Shown here in pieces: positions 35,721-48,482 of a DNA stretch of 64,000 nt; the stretch's first letter is position 1; the number at the start of each line of letters is the position of its first letter. The stretch lies in NCBI RefSeq assembly GCF_016859285.1, contig NW_024401804.1, forward strand, positions 394,501-458,500, read 5' to 3'. The notes beneath the pieces were generated by a model. That model did no database searches, had not been told where the DNA came from, and worked only from the letters and a program-made list of their open reading frames with translations. Source of the stretch: Xiphias gladius. Its lineage: Eukaryota > Chordata > Actinopteri > Istiophoriformes > Xiphiidae. Made by a program: the position numbers and the translations under genes.

Positions 35721-35869
35721 TGAGCCTCGCCCGCACGCAGGAAGGGCCAGCGGCTGTCAAGTTAAAACACAAAATGCAGCTTCCGGTCAGGGTCTTCCAC
35801 AGTAAAAGCACGCTGACGCTGCCGACATTCGGTTTAAAAAGCCCAAATGTAAGGACCGATCTTTAGCAA

Positions 35870-36720
35870 ACAATGTGTTTAGAAATATCATTCAGAGTCA
35901 GATTTATCTTTTGTTACTATGAACAATAGATCCATGTGTATAAGGGCATGGATGTGTTTATGTAGTTTGGTCTAAATACAGATGATGTAAGTGAAGGTGT
36001 GACAGGAGAGGTCACCGCGTTGTAGATCTCCATGATTCACTATTTTCAACTGATTTTATATCACTTACATCTGGTTTATGCACTTGTGTTTTTATCCAGT
36101 CCTTCTGCTTCACCGTGGCGGAACCAATTTTCCCTTATGGTCGGATCAAACAAGCGACTGATTAAAACACTAAAAATTGAACAGGCATATTGAGCTACAA
36201 GACAAAGTGAAGTAAAACACCTGTCCGACTGTCATAAACTAACCTTTATCCATCAGTGGTCTCATTGGTCTCATTATAAAACATTCAGATTCAATCCGAT
36301 CCTTGCGATATTTTAATTAATCACAACTCACCTGTTCCTGTCCGGTGTACCCATCAATTATTTATGAAGGGTAAATACCACGACTTCCGGCGTAGGCTTC
36401 ATCAGCTTGACAAGGTTTGAATGAAATGAGATTTCCCCCGAAATCTAAAAACTAAAATATTCCCCTGGTGTCTGATTGTTTTGGTTTCTATTGATAAGCG
36501 CCGTCTGCTCTGAAAATTTGACACATGTGACAGACATGCCCCCGTTTAAACTTTCAGTTTTATAATTAAAAGGAGTCCTGACTAAGGTCAGGATTTGCCT
36601 GCTGGTGAGACATGGTGGCCATTTTACCCTCATTAAACGAAAATGAAATCATTATTTAACCTCACAAATGTCATTCTAAAGATTTCAAAGACAGAAGTTG
36701 TTAAGTCTTAATTGTTATTA
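35870..36720. other. Spacer between tmem71 and ift57
   Basis: AT-rich sequence with no exon signals. tmem71 would begin at its left side and the ift57 transcript ends at its right side, so the two genes are in head-to-tail order on the minus strand. Confidence 0.6.
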
Positions 36721-36724
36721 AAAA

Positions 36725-36730
36725 TTTATT
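36725..36730 (-). promoter_or_regulatory. ift57: Polyadenylation signal AATAAA, ift57
   Basis: The minus-strand AATAAA lies about 330 bp past the ift57 stop codon (37058-37060), in an A/T-rich context. Confidence 0.6.
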
Positions 36731-37057
36731 TTATGTTCATATACAAAAAAACGGTAGTGAATATTACTGATACAAAACGAACCCGTGACAAAAGAGCGAA
36801 ATCGATGAACTGCTCAACCCGAAATGTTATTGTGTTTAATGACCTAACAGCTTGTGGACCGAAGCCGTGAACGTACATAAAGAGTCTTTCTGAAGAATAA
36901 AAAAACTTGTTTTCTGTTTTTTTAAATGAAATGCTGGGGAAGTTTTAAGGATCCAACACAATGAGACTCAAAACCACAGCTCTCAGTTGAAGTAAGAGAT
37001 ACAGGAGAGGAGTAGTGAGTTTTTGTTTTGGCTCAGGTGCCCGGTGTGGGGAGAAGA

Positions 37058-40000
37058 CTACGTGAAGGGCCCGGCGGCGGGCTCGGGGATGCTGGTGGCG
37101 TGCATGTCGCGCGTCATGTTGGACTTCTCTTTGAGTTTGGCCTGCAGCAGCGTGTGCTGGACGACGCCGATCCTCACGTCGATCCGAACGATCTCCTGCT
37201 TCAGCTTCGTCAAACTCTGCTTGATCTTCACCACCGGAGCTGAGGGACCGACAGGTGGTCAGTTTGTTTAGGAAGGTGAAAACCGATCAATAATGTGAGG
37301 GGAAAACTTGACTTCGATGACAACCAACTCTAGACAGTTCATTTCTGCAAACAAGCTAAACTTAGACAGAGGTTCAGCCCTGAGTCTCACCTCCATCAGA
37401 CATGCTGCTGCCTTTCTCCTCCATCTCCTGCTTCACCTTCTCCAGCTCCTCACTGATCTGAAACACGGGCACAAAACACAGATAAGGTCACAAACGGTCT
37501 CTGTCTGCACGAGATAATTCGGCGCATCATTTCCGATAAAATACCTGAGAGAAGGAAGAAATCCAGCGAGTTGTCGTGGTTTTAAAAGAATCCCCAACAG
37601 CCTGAACGCAGACTCTTTCCTGCTATGACACTGATTCTAAACAGCATTTAATCGCTGATCGTTATTTAGCTCTTTCTTCTTTAAACCCTTGTTTTTCCTG
37701 CCTTCATTTGTTTTTCTCTATTTACATGTTTTAATAATTGCTTTTATTTACTGACACTGATTTTTCTTTATCATGGTCAGTATGTGACGCAAATAGCAAA
37801 GTAATTTCCTTCTCATGTGAGGACCTTTGAATTGACAATGAATATGGTTTTAAATGCCCAGTTAATACCTATTTGTTACTGATTACACATAACTTGCATG
37901 TTTCATACAGTATAACTAAATGTTTTGGCACATGGTGGCGCCTATTGATTTGTTCAGGAATCAACAGAAACTGACTCTATTCTTCACATTTCTGATGAAA
38001 CATTAGAAGGCCACAGTAAAAGAGCGCCGAGGACGACAGACACAATATTACCGACAAACTGATGAAAGATCAGCGCTTGAAAAACGACTGGAAGCCCAAA
38101 GACTCCAGTGGAGAGACTTGTATCAAATTAAAAGTGAAGCTACTTTACTATTCATGTAAATTCACACACAGTCTCAAACTATGCAGATGTTTGTGCTGCT
38201 GTTTCTGCTCCTAGGAGATCTTTGTTCACACAGGCATGACTCTCGAGTGATTAAAATGCTGCCGGCGATGCGTTCACTGACCTCAGCCAGGACTCTGGTC
38301 TTTTCCGTCACTCCTCCACTGGCCTGTCGGTATCGTTCCTTGACCTGGTTGAGAAAAGAAGTTTGTGATCGGGTTTCTGATGAACTTTCTTTGGTGCTTT
38401 AAAGTATTTTCCAATTTTCATTTATGTCACATTTGTTGTATGCACCACATGTGAAATGGGTGAGAGCTACAATGTGAAATCAAAATCAAATCGAAATCAT
38501 GACCGACCAACGTTTGGGATCAAACAACGCAACAGTTATGACTTTCGAAACTGTCACTACGTCAGAGACACTTGGGACTACAGTACTACCAACGTACTAA
38601 TAACGATAATTATCTTTATTTGTAGAGCACTTTAAAAACCCAAGTTATAACGTGCTACGCACAGGGCAGCAAAGGGCCTCTGACAGCAAATGCTCTTTCC
38701 CCTTTAGTTTCCAGACGGGTCTCTGGAATATCTGGACCTTAGAATCAATTCTGAAACATACTGGGAACCAGGGAAAGAGGCGAAAACAGGAGTGATGTGG
38801 TCGCACCTCCTGGTTCTGGTTGAAGGAGTAAAACGATTCTGGAGAAAGACTGTTGATATTTGAACTCAGCAGCAAAACAAATACACCCCTCCCTTCAATG
38901 CTCCTTCAGAAACCACAGCCCCAAAATCAGGCATTGCCAAGGTAACAACACAACGGTGGACTCCAGAGCATATTACACTGTGTGGAAGTGGATTCTCTCT
39001 CATAGCTGAAGCAAAACAAACCTTAAAATATAAAACGTCATCAAACAAACGACATGCACACAAACACAGCATCCATTACACAACGGAGTAAAAACTAGCA
39101 AGAGTTAGATGTTTAGATTGTTTTTACAAAACTACAGGGACAGAGGAGAGGACCGTAGGTTTGACGCTAAACTAACAAGGAAGGTAATGTTTCGAATTAT
39201 GCTTCAATCCAAATAATCCCACTGGTCTTTGTGGCTATTAAACCCTTCGCACTTTGTACGGACACATACCCTGATATAGAGCAGGCAACGAGACAGCGAT
39301 GTGACCACGTAACTAACGTTAGCTAGGTTGTTTGTTAGCAAACTGTCACCACAGTCGCTGCTGCGAAGCCAACACGCAGAGAGGACTAGACGGTTTCCCA
39401 ATCACAACTCTTCTGCTCCATCCCACCAACGCCGTAATCTTTTAAACACCTGTCAATCAGAAACAGAGCAACCTCCACATCCGTCTTCATCCACTCTCAG
39501 AGGTCTCTCCACCGTATGAAAGCCTCGCCGACGTCAACGTGGCTCTTCTCCCTTGCCTGATCTTAGCATTGCTTTTTCAGTTTTTGTTCTTCTGACCTTC
39601 TCCTCTTTGGCTGTTCCTCGGCCATCTCTCTTTCTTGACAATGTGATTATGTTCTTGGATTCAGCACGTTAGCACGTGTAAGAAGATTTACTGTCTCTTG
39701 CCTCCACCGCCTCCTTTCCCCCCTCATCTCCCCTCCTCTTCTTGGCTGGAATAGTGTTGTGAGGCTCAGTCCGAGCCACTTTGTTTGTTTGTTTGCCAGG
39801 GTTTGTGTAGGATCACCAGATTTTTTTTTCAGAGCACACACAGAACGGACAGCTAGCGGATTGTGAGAAGACATTTGCTGAATTTGACAAAAATTGAATC
39901 ACTGACTCCACCTTTAAAAGCCTGGCAGCTGAGTTCTGTACAGTCTGGAGTCGAGCAATAGATTTTTGGCTAAGACAAGTAAAAGGGCCGTTGCAATAAT

Positions 40001-42073
40001 CGAGGCGTGAAGAAGTAAAAGCATGTAAAATGGTCTCTGTGTGTCTCTAAAAGTGAGAAAGGTCATATTTTTGAAATGTTTCTTAAATGATTTTAAAAAA
40101 CCCACCATTGGACCAGCTGTGTTGTGCTGCTAAAACTTAAATTACTATCAAATAAAACACCCAGATGTTTCAAAACCTGCGTGACTTTTAAAAGTAACTG
40201 GACAGGAGGGTCCAAAGAGAGAATTCTGGATCAGGACTGTCAACAACAGCAGTGTCTTAAGTATCACATAGTAAAGTGTAGACACCGTCAAACTAAACAA
40301 GAGACGGCAAAACCTTTTTATCATGCTTGTCTTCCTGAGGTGTGAGGCATCGTAGGGCTGTAACTGGGCTGATATCATGTCGTCTGATCCTGGATCTGCA
40401 CGTGTGTGTTGTAGGTTTCATATACAGATGTGAGCGTCTGGTGTTTACCTCACTGAGTTTGGCCTGAGCGCTGCGATACTCCTGGATCAGATGTTCAAGC
40501 TGGTTGTTGATGTATTTCTCTCTGCTGCTCACCTTCTCCAGAGTCTTACCGATGTCCTCCTGCAGTTTGTCCAGGTAGCTCTGCAGAGACAAGAGGGGAC
40601 ACACACAACTGGGTATCATAAAAGATGGTTCCAGTATCTTCCCAGGGGAATCCTCCTTTTAACTTTCAGTCCATAAACGTCTTTCTATGTCTACATTTCC
40701 ACTGTATCCCAGAAGACAAAGATGCTCTAAACTTAAAGCAAAGTTGTTTCTGAGGCATTATCTCCTAGAAGAGACTGCAGAGATTGTTTTTATGTGGGTG
40801 ATTGACAGGAGGCCCAGTGTAATATAATGCAAAGCTTGTAGGAAAAGACTCAACTCAGCAACGAATAAGCAAACACTTCAGCCTTAGAGGAACTCAAATC
40901 TTGTCGCACTGAGTAAATTAAGTTAAACAGAAAAATCTAATTATCACAGCGTCATGGTGTCCAGTGTAGGCTGACAGGTGTGGTGTTGTAACATCAGCTG
41001 TTTTCCTCAAAGATCAGTGTGAAAACAAATGAGCCGACTGTTCACATTCGCTGTCTCGCCTGTGTAGTTTGTTCTGCTGAGTTCTCACGGCTGGCATTAT
41101 CCGTTGTAAATTTAAAAACATACTTCTGACTTGTCTCTATCATTTGAATTTTCCTTGAACTCAAGCATTATTTGTTATTTTGAACAAAAGAATGCAGCTC
41201 AATAAAATATGGTTCCTCAGAGGACGTATGCAAAAATGGTAACAGACAGAGCATTTGGCATTTAGAGCACCTGTGCGATGAAAACATTAATACTCGGTCC
41301 AGTCTATTGATGGTGTTTCCCAAGAAGTAGCACCGCAGGATCTTGACGTGAATTTTGCATTCTGTAATGAAGGCATCACAGAGCAGAGGCTCATTGTAGG
41401 AAAGACAAACATTAAAGATCTAAGTGTCCAGAAGTTATTTAATGTGGATTATCCCCAGTAACTCAAATGAGAAACAGAGGAAATTATTGATACAGTCCAG
41501 CAGGTGGCGATAAAGACAGAAAGACATACAGACATTGCAGTTGCACGGTCATCGCCGCCGTATTACTGAACCAGGTCTAACAATGCACCTTTGCCTCTTT
41601 GAGCGAAGACTTGATCCCGTCTCTGTGTTGATGCATCTGGTCCACATGGATCCTCCAGTCCTGCAGACCAACACACAGACCAGAGACCAGTCAAAAACAG
41701 CTGAAACGAGAACGCTGGGAATATGCTGGGAAACTACAGCGACATCTTACTTTGTCACAATGTAAATGTTTACACTCAGATTCATAATGTTTATTTCTAC
41801 CGTACTTAAAAAATTCACACATCTTGTTTTTATATTAATTTATCTTTCACTTCAGTTCACTTTTGAGTTTTGTACTTTTTGTTTTATAGTTTTTGCTATT
41901 TTTTCTTCTTTTTTTTTTACTCACCTTTTGTCGCTGTTATTGGGTGCCATTTTTATTTTGAAAGGAAAACACCACATCTTCAAGCGCAAATTTGACTCGC
42001 TTGAGTTTAATTTTCAATTTATAATGTCTCTGTAAATGTGTCACAGAACATTTTACACATTTAAATAATCTAC

Positions 42074-42132
<59 letters not shown>

Positions 42133-45100
42133 TGGATGTGAATCACCCCCCCTCCGCAATAAAAAAAAAAAAAAAAAAAAACTATGAACAGGAGAACCAG
42201 CTGAAATTGTTTCTGGAACAGAGAGTCAGTATCACCTATAACCTCCAGAAGAGAGGAAGTGCTCAGCTGAGTCTGTACCTTGTTGTCTGTCCTGATGGTG
42301 ACTTTAAGCTGAGGCAGGACTCTCTCCACCTCCAGGTTCCACTCTGCTGCATCAACCGTCGACTCCAGAATGTCGTCTGGTTTGGAGGAAGGTTCTGCTT
42401 CCTGTCAGAGAACAGACAACAGGATACATCTGGCAGAATTCAAATTAACAAAAGTGAGAGGGAACTGGATCAAAATCGTGTTTTAGGACAGCTGAAAATG
42501 AAGCTGTCAAAAACTTCCAGTATTACGTCTTTTAGATTCATCCAGTGAACTCACAGTGTGAGCGGTGCGTAACTTCAGAGCCTCCAGATCCATCACGTTC
42601 TCCTCCTCATCGGGCTCCTCCTGATTTTACACACAAACACAAGAAGTGTTAATTAACTTTACTCAGCAGTTATTAAAACAGAGACACAAAGGGTTCTAGA
42701 CACAATCTTAAATGTTTGGGTGAAACCAAACTTTCTTTTCTTTCTGTCAAGGGACATGTAAAGCAAAATATCATCATCGCTGCTGGAGCTTGGAGACTCC
42801 ATTGCTGACCACTTGTGCGGAAAGCAAGTGAAATAGAACAGAAGTGTACAATTTTGTCTGGGACTTGGCTTGCTTACTTCCTGTAGTAAGGCTTACAAGC
42901 TGTTTGCATTTTCACATTGTGATTTTCTATTTGGCCTCAGTGTGAAACAGATTTCCTTGAACACATCATTTCACATGAGTTACATCAAACTTTACATTTA
43001 GTTCATTTTAAACTGTATTTACAGAAAAATCTTTTCATAGAATCTGATGGTTTAGCACTAGTATCAAATCAGTGATCAAACTCTGATCAAAAAAATTATA
43101 AAAACAGATGATAAAATACTCAAATCTGGCTGGAACTAAAAAGGTAGAGGCATAAGAGCAACTGTTAGGATGGGGAGAGGGAGGAGAAGAAGTAAAAAGA
43201 AGTTGAATAAAATTCGGACAACTACTATCATCTCCTCTTCGACTTTGCTGAGTGTGAGCTCTGCATCGTCCTCTATCAAAGACTCTTCTTCTGTGGTTTC
43301 TGTCGGGTAGTTTGGCCTGAAACAAAGAGAGAAGCCAGGAGGTGAAAACAGAAAAAGTTGGTCTGCCAGCAACATCCTGCCAGATAAACACAGAGATCTC
43401 CCCAAATCTTCTGTTCAGTCTGATTTACAAAGATACTCTTCGTGCTCCATTCACTGTGCGACCCTTGGGATTAAGATTCACCCTCACAGCTAAATATCAG
43501 AATTTGACCGGAAAAATCAATACTTTCCAGGCCTGGAAAGGAACCCGACAGATTAACGAGTAAGAAGTAATAAGCAGCTGGATCAAATGAGGTTAAAGGT
43601 CAAGGTGATGGTGTACAGACTTATATCCTGTGACTCAAGCACAAAAACACAGAAAAAAAATTGAAGGCTAAGGAGCAAGGCAGGAATAATTTGATCTGTA
43701 TGAAAGAGGTGATTGGAGGAGACATGTCTGAGTACCTTCTGAAGGAGAACCCCCTCCTCCGCAGAGCCTCCTCAGCCAGTCGGTCCAGCACCAAGCAGAC
43801 ATACTCGCCTGAACCTGATTTCAGTTTGGAGGGCGGGAAGTCCACCTTAGCACCCTGACAGACACAGTGATGAGGCAGGTAAGTATCTTATACTTTCAAA
43901 TCACTGAGTTCTTATGGAATAACAGCAGCCGAGTCTTAGCAGACTGAATCCAAGGTCAGGATCAAAAGCACACTGATATATTTTATTCATTGTTACATAT
44001 TTCATTGATCTGTTTGATTCACTATTCATCTGTCAAGAGTCAGGGTTTCTGCAAGTTTCATCAAGGATAAATGTGCAATTTTTTAACTTTTCAAGACCTT
44101 TTCATTCTGAGTTACGTGAAGCAGACACTCAGTTTTGAAAGAGAAAAATGAAAACAAATCACAAAGCTGTTAGAAGAAAGGACTGGAACGAGGGATGGGT
44201 AGTAGCATCAATTCTTAGCATGGACCAAAATGTGTCAAAGCATATAAAACTGTCAAGACCTGAGGCTTGGTAATCAAAAACTCTTTCAGTGGGACTAAGT
44301 GTTGTTTATTTGATACAGAGACCAAAACAACATTTTTTTCCTGGTACAGACGATGAAATTTAAAAAGTTTTTCTACAGTTTTCTTTCATTTGAAATTAGC
44401 AGCCAAATATTAATTGCTGTGTGAATACAAAGCTCTAAATGTGCGAACAGATTCAGAGCTTTGTCAAAATAAAATCCAGTGAAACATCTGGCAAAATTTT
44501 GACATAAATTGGGAATCGTTTTATCTAAAAAGTCAATGAGATGATGAATCTCACCAGACATTTGATGCCAACGTCCGATACTTTTTCTGTGCTTTTTTTA
44601 AAGTAAGCTAATCGGTACTGAAACTCAAGTATCACTAGGCACTAGTATTAAAAACTTTCAAGTTATACCAAGTTGATTTTTTAAATGTTTTTTGTCTGTT
44701 TATTTTGACTGTCCTTTAAGTTACAGGTTATCTGCAAGTGTCAACAAATAATACTTTTATAACCTTTGTGATGCCAATGAGAATAATATAGGTGACAACT
44801 TCCCAGGTGCAAAATAATAGCAACTGTTTGCTTTTCATTATTAAAGTCTGTATGAGCTGGTTGATTTGTCAGTGTAAAAAAAAAAAAAAAAGACATTTGC
44901 AACATTTGTGCCGTGTGTAAAACTAAATCCAACATACAACCAAAGATTGATTTGACTTTATTCAAAACCTTTTACAGCCTCGATTTTAAAATAGTTTTGG
45001 TTTCATTTCAGGACCCGCAGACACCTGCAGGGTAATGAAAGGACGTTTTCTGTGTTTTATTGCTGACACCGAGCTGAACATCACTTACGAAAGCCCTGAG

Positions 45101-47459
45101 CTCTGCCAGGATGTTGGACACGGTGGCGTTGGGTTCGTCGTACTCCTGAGGCTCGGCGAACGGCCTCCCTGCCATGTTGATGAGCCATGATGCGATGATG
45201 GTGAACATGTAGTACTGCTCGCCCGGGTTGGATGCCAGATATGGACTGGAGACAAAATAATGTCTGAGGGAGGAAAGCAGAGGGGAGATCTCAAGAAGGC
45301 AACAGCCAGGAAGATTCTCTTTCCTCTTAAAGGGAACTTCTGCACTGAGTGGTCTTTCTGTGCCTTGACTCTTTTAGACTCTTCTGATTAATCTATGTCT
45401 ATGTTTTTGGTTCTTCTCCTGCGAGGCACTTTGTGACTTTGTTTTGAGAATTGCTGTATAAATACATGTAAATACAGAATAATAATAATAAAATAATAAT
45501 AATAATAATAATAATTCCTATAGTGCACTGCAAAAGTTTGAACACCCATTTGGATTTATTGATTTTTTTGGGCTGTAAAATGATCTTAAAATAATAGTAT
45601 TTAACTATTTTATGTATTGATTACATTAAAGTAATATTTAATAGTTAATAGTAATATTATAGTTTATTTAACAAACTATTGCAAGACCTTTACTTTATTT
45701 GTCTCCAAATGTGCCCATACCAGTTGTATAGGTTCAAAAATTTCTGATTTGTCAAAACCTGACTATGTTTGAGCTCTGATGAGGATTTTCCCCAGACTCT
45801 TTCAAACTAACACCTGAGACTAAAAGTGTTAAAGTCTCACAGTTACATATATGACACGATTTATTTATTTATGGACTGCATACATAACAAAATTCAAGCA
45901 ATAAACATGTTAAAGTGAAAACACTTCCAACATGGTCCCAAGATGTTAAAAGACAAAACACAAGACATACAACACAAAGCTAAACAATAAAATCCTGAAA
46001 TCAAAAAAACACATCACCGCAACTTAAGTAGGAAAATATCCTCCTAGAACAAAAACAAGAAAAAGTTGATGGCTTAAGTGAAAATCTGCGACTGTATTCT
46101 ATAAAATAACTGGATGCGTAGCAGAAGACTGCACCTGTGTAAAAAAAAAAAAAAAAAAGGAGCTTCTGACAACATTATTTACTCGATGCACTTTTCATGA
46201 TCACACACTGGACCAGGAAAGTTTTTTGTTTGCTAGCGCATTTAGATAATATATAATATTTTAGCGACAACATATTCTCAGCAGACTGAGTGGTCCAGTA
46301 TTATTCCTAAATATGAGACATGTTATCTATGATACAGTTTCAGGTCTGTTTCAACCTGTTTGCTCCTGACAACTTCTTCCAAACAGGATCGGCTCGGTTT
46401 AACCCAGATATATTTAAAGCTTGTTATCCATGAGCCGCTCTCTTACACATTCTCATTCATTATTACGAGTGTTCTGAATCTCACTGACATTATTCCCTGA
46501 TACCAGTTCTGCAGAATCATCAGAATACAACAAGAGCTTGCGTTTCATAGCACCTGGTATATTATTTATATAGAGATAAAAGAGGTCCCAATATAGAGCC
46601 TTGTGGAACCCCACATGTTGATAAAGCCCCAGCAACATCACAGACTTGTGTTCTTCCCTTCAACGTAAGAAGTAAACCACTTTACAGTATAGTAGTATCT
46701 TTAAATCACATTCACTGTAACTTTGACAACAGTGTGGAATAATTCATTGTGCAAAAGGCTTTCTGCAAATAATGCCAACATAATTCCTTCCATCAAAGTT
46801 CTGTCTATCAAAATAAAACATGAATAAGATGGGCGTCAGACTGAAGCTCACAACTCATTGGGTCTGATTAAATACTCCTTGACCTCCTCAAAATCTTAGA
46901 CAAACCTTGTTAAAATTGATAATGACCTGTAATGTCAAAACTCCGATTTTCTATTGTGCTGAAAGAGTGAAACCAGTCTAGCCCTTTTCAGATGACATGG
47001 GGATTTACCATGTCATAATGTGGCGATATCACATTCCACCTTTAAATTATTTTCACAGATGTTGTAATGTTATTAATGTCACGTTAAATGGCAGCAGTAG
47101 GACACTGCGGCAATTATTTTCACCCCTGCACTTCACTCACTTCTGTTGAAATAGCAGTAAAATAAAAAGTAACTGGTTCAGCTGGGGACATCTGAATGAC
47201 TTTGGAGCCCAGTGAACTTCACTAAAACATCAATTAGAAACGTGCGGGATGCAGAAGCTTTGACGAACTATCTAACCATTCGCTTCTGTGAAGGCGTTTC
47301 TCACCTGGACAGGTTCTTCATGTTGTGTTTGGCCAGAACTTCCTCCTCATAATTTAACACCTTCAGCTTCTCCAGTAAACACTCCATCACCACGAACACC
47401 TGGTGAGCTGCCCCGGGACCGCGGTCATCCTCGTCCCCCCGTCTGCCGTCATCCGCCAT
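37058..47459 (-). CDS. ift57: Intraflagellar transport protein 57 (IFT57/HIPPI)
   Basis: Subunit of the peripheral IFT-B complex that moves cargo along cilia and pairs with IFT20 through its coiled coil. Eleven exons: 47459-47305, 45263-45089, 43854-43736, 43316-43226, 42620-42555, 42401-42279, 41660-41589, 40580-40449, 38344-38282, 37457-37391, 37239-37058; every junction keeps frame, total 414 aa (human 429; the fish N-terminus is shorter). Residues about 15-150 form the N-terminal CH-like region (MECLLEKLKVLNYEEE, NPGEQYYMFTIIASWLINMA, DFPPSKLKSGSGE). An acidic stretch follows (ESLIEDDAELTLSKVEEEM). Residues about 220-395 are a long coiled coil (EVERVLPQLKVTIRTDNK, EKVSSREKYINNQLEHLIQE). 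The end is NMTRDMHATSIPEPAAGPFT. The exon 4 donor (ATGATA|GTAGTT) is weak by eye but required by homology. Apparently intact. Intron 1 holds a LINE remnant. Confidence 0.97.
38598..38820 (+). repeat. Left part of an interspersed repeat split by insertion
   Basis: It starts with a TTTATTTGTAGAGCACTTT block and includes CAGGAGTGATGTGGTCGCAC. It stops at TGGTTCTGG. The remainder of the same repeat resumes at 39914 after an inserted element. Such sequence is common as a fish retroposon; family not determined. Confidence 0.65.
38820..39917. mobile_element. TTAA-flanked inverted-repeat element, no ORF
   Basis: The left end reads TTGAAGGAGTAAAACGATTC and the right end, reverse-complemented, TTAAAGGTGGAGTCAGTGAT. 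These are imperfect terminal inverted repeats bounded by TTGA (38820-38823, one change from TTAA) and TTAA (39914-39917). About 1.09 kb lies between the two. There is no transposase frame, so it would be non-autonomous. TTAA target duplication is typical of piggyBac-type transposons; that class is inferred. Confidence 0.65.
39914..40180 (+). repeat. Right part of the interrupted interspersed repeat
   Basis: It resumes AAGCCTGGCAGCTGAGTTCT, then AGTCGAGCAATAGA, GTTGCAATAATCGAGGCG and AAAACACCCAGATGTTTC. This continues the repeat interrupted at 38820. Confidence 0.65.
42074..42129. repeat. ift57: Microsatellite (TA)n in ift57 intron
   Basis: About 28 TA units lie less than 200 bp from the donor of exon 6. 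A poly(A) run follows at 42161-42180. Confidence 0.95.
44190..44700 (+). repeat. Probable diverged interspersed repeat (GATGGGTAGTAGCATC start)
   Basis: The start and the ATCGGTACTGAAACTCAAGT block near the end suggest a copy of the same family as 7255-7360. Recognised by resemblance only. Confidence 0.35.
45479..45514. repeat. Microsatellite (AAT)n
   Basis: Tandem AAT units with one interruption in ift57 intron 1. A possible transposon end (TAGTGCACTGCAAAAGTTTG) follows at about 45519. Confidence 0.9.
45852..46800 (-). mobile_element. Degraded non-LTR retrotransposon (LINE)
   Basis: The minus strand holds reverse-transcriptase coding remains (46453-46641 and flanks) followed by a 3' region with GGGACCATGTTGG and an ATAAATAAAT tail near 45860, the same tail as at 15910. 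Frame breaks and in-frame stops show it is inactive. A poly(A) run at 46141-46157 interrupts it. It lies in ift57 intron 1 in the same orientation as the gene. Confidence 0.75.
46453..46641 (-). pseudogene. Reverse-transcriptase fragment of LINE
   Basis: A 62-codon frame contains LYINNIPGAMKRKLLLYSDD followed by SAELVSGNNVSEIQ. This fits the catalytic YxDD box region of LINE reverse transcriptases, with S in the usual A position. The preceding LGPLLF-type motif is damaged (YWDLFYLYINN). Non-functional remnant; clade probably L2/CR1-like by inference. Confidence 0.75.
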
Positions 47460-47582
47460 GTGCGCACTTTAGCAGCTGCTCGTCAAACAATTTTAAAATG
47501 AAAAAAAGACGAGACCAAATCAGTTCTCGGACTCTCTTAGCCCGCCACCCCGTGTTAGCTCGGTTTGTTTGGCTTCCTCTCC

Positions 47583-47595
47583 GTTGTCAGGCAAC
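47583..47595. promoter_or_regulatory. ift57: RFX X-box-like site upstream of ift57
   Basis: GTTGTCAGGCAAC fits the imperfect-palindrome X-box (GTNRYC, short spacer, RGCAAC) bound by RFX factors that drive ciliary genes. It lies about 125 bp upstream of the ift57 ATG, the usual distance. Single-site match by eye. Confidence 0.65.
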
Positions 47596-47600
47596 CGGGA

Positions 47601-47634
47601 GCTAACGCTAGCTGGCTAGGTAGCTAGCGTTAGC
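47601..47634. repeat. Perfect 13-bp inverted repeat next to X-box
   Basis: GCTAACGCTAGCT (47601-47613) and its exact reverse complement (47622-47634) flank an 8-nt loop. It begins 6 bp from the X-box, in the ift57 promoter or 5' UTR. Confidence 0.85.
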
Positions 47635-48482
47635 CGCTAGCGAAATCATGTTTCAAACTTTGATTCACGCTCGTAACACAAAAGCGTTTATCAGTCTGCG
47701 GGATATACACGCGTCCACAAGTCAGAAGGCGCACGATCATGGACATTACAGTCCTGAAATCCTCTAAAGTGACTAGCTGGATATCACTGTTAGCTGGCCT
47801 GTCAACAACATCATCATTTGGGACCTTCGGAATAAAAGCTTTCCTGTTCAATAGTCGGTGCTTTCCGGTTTAAAGTTTTCAGATTAAAAGGTTATTAACA
47901 GTGTGAAAAATTTCCCCAGAACATAAAGGACTAAATATATTTCTTTGAAAACTGAATCGTATTTTCAATGAAGAAGCTGTAGGAAGTTTAATTATTGCAG
48001 TGTACTAAATCAATAATTGAAGATCCCCTTTTCAACAAATTCATTCATCTTATTCATTAATCTAAAATATGATTCAACCTTAATGAATTAAAATAAATTA
48101 ATACATTTAAATTAATCCAACCTAATCCTGAATGGAAGTGTCAAAGGCTAGAATAAAAAATATATATTAAAGTGGAAAAATAGCCTACTTGAAGTCATTT
48201 TAAAAATCTATATTACCATTACTATGAATCCAAACTGCGTACGGAGATTAACGAAAAGATCCTGGCTCTAGGTTCAGTTACTTACTGCTTAGCTTCTAGC
48301 TTTTTCTGGAGCTTTCAAATGCATCTCACAGTCTTCTTGATTGCATCTTGAAACTAGGTTTCAAGATGATGACACCCAATTCTAAAAAAAATATCAAAAC
48401 AAGCCGAATTGCATTGGGAACATTTTTAAAAAACGTTTCTTTCACTTGTTTTAAGAAAATAATATCTTGACTCAATATTAAA

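Noticed and set aside
35469-35811. Stand-alone minus gene at the tmem71 5' end
   Set aside because: The frame ends at a strong donor and matches the next tmem71 5' exon in phase, so it is better read as a 5' exon.
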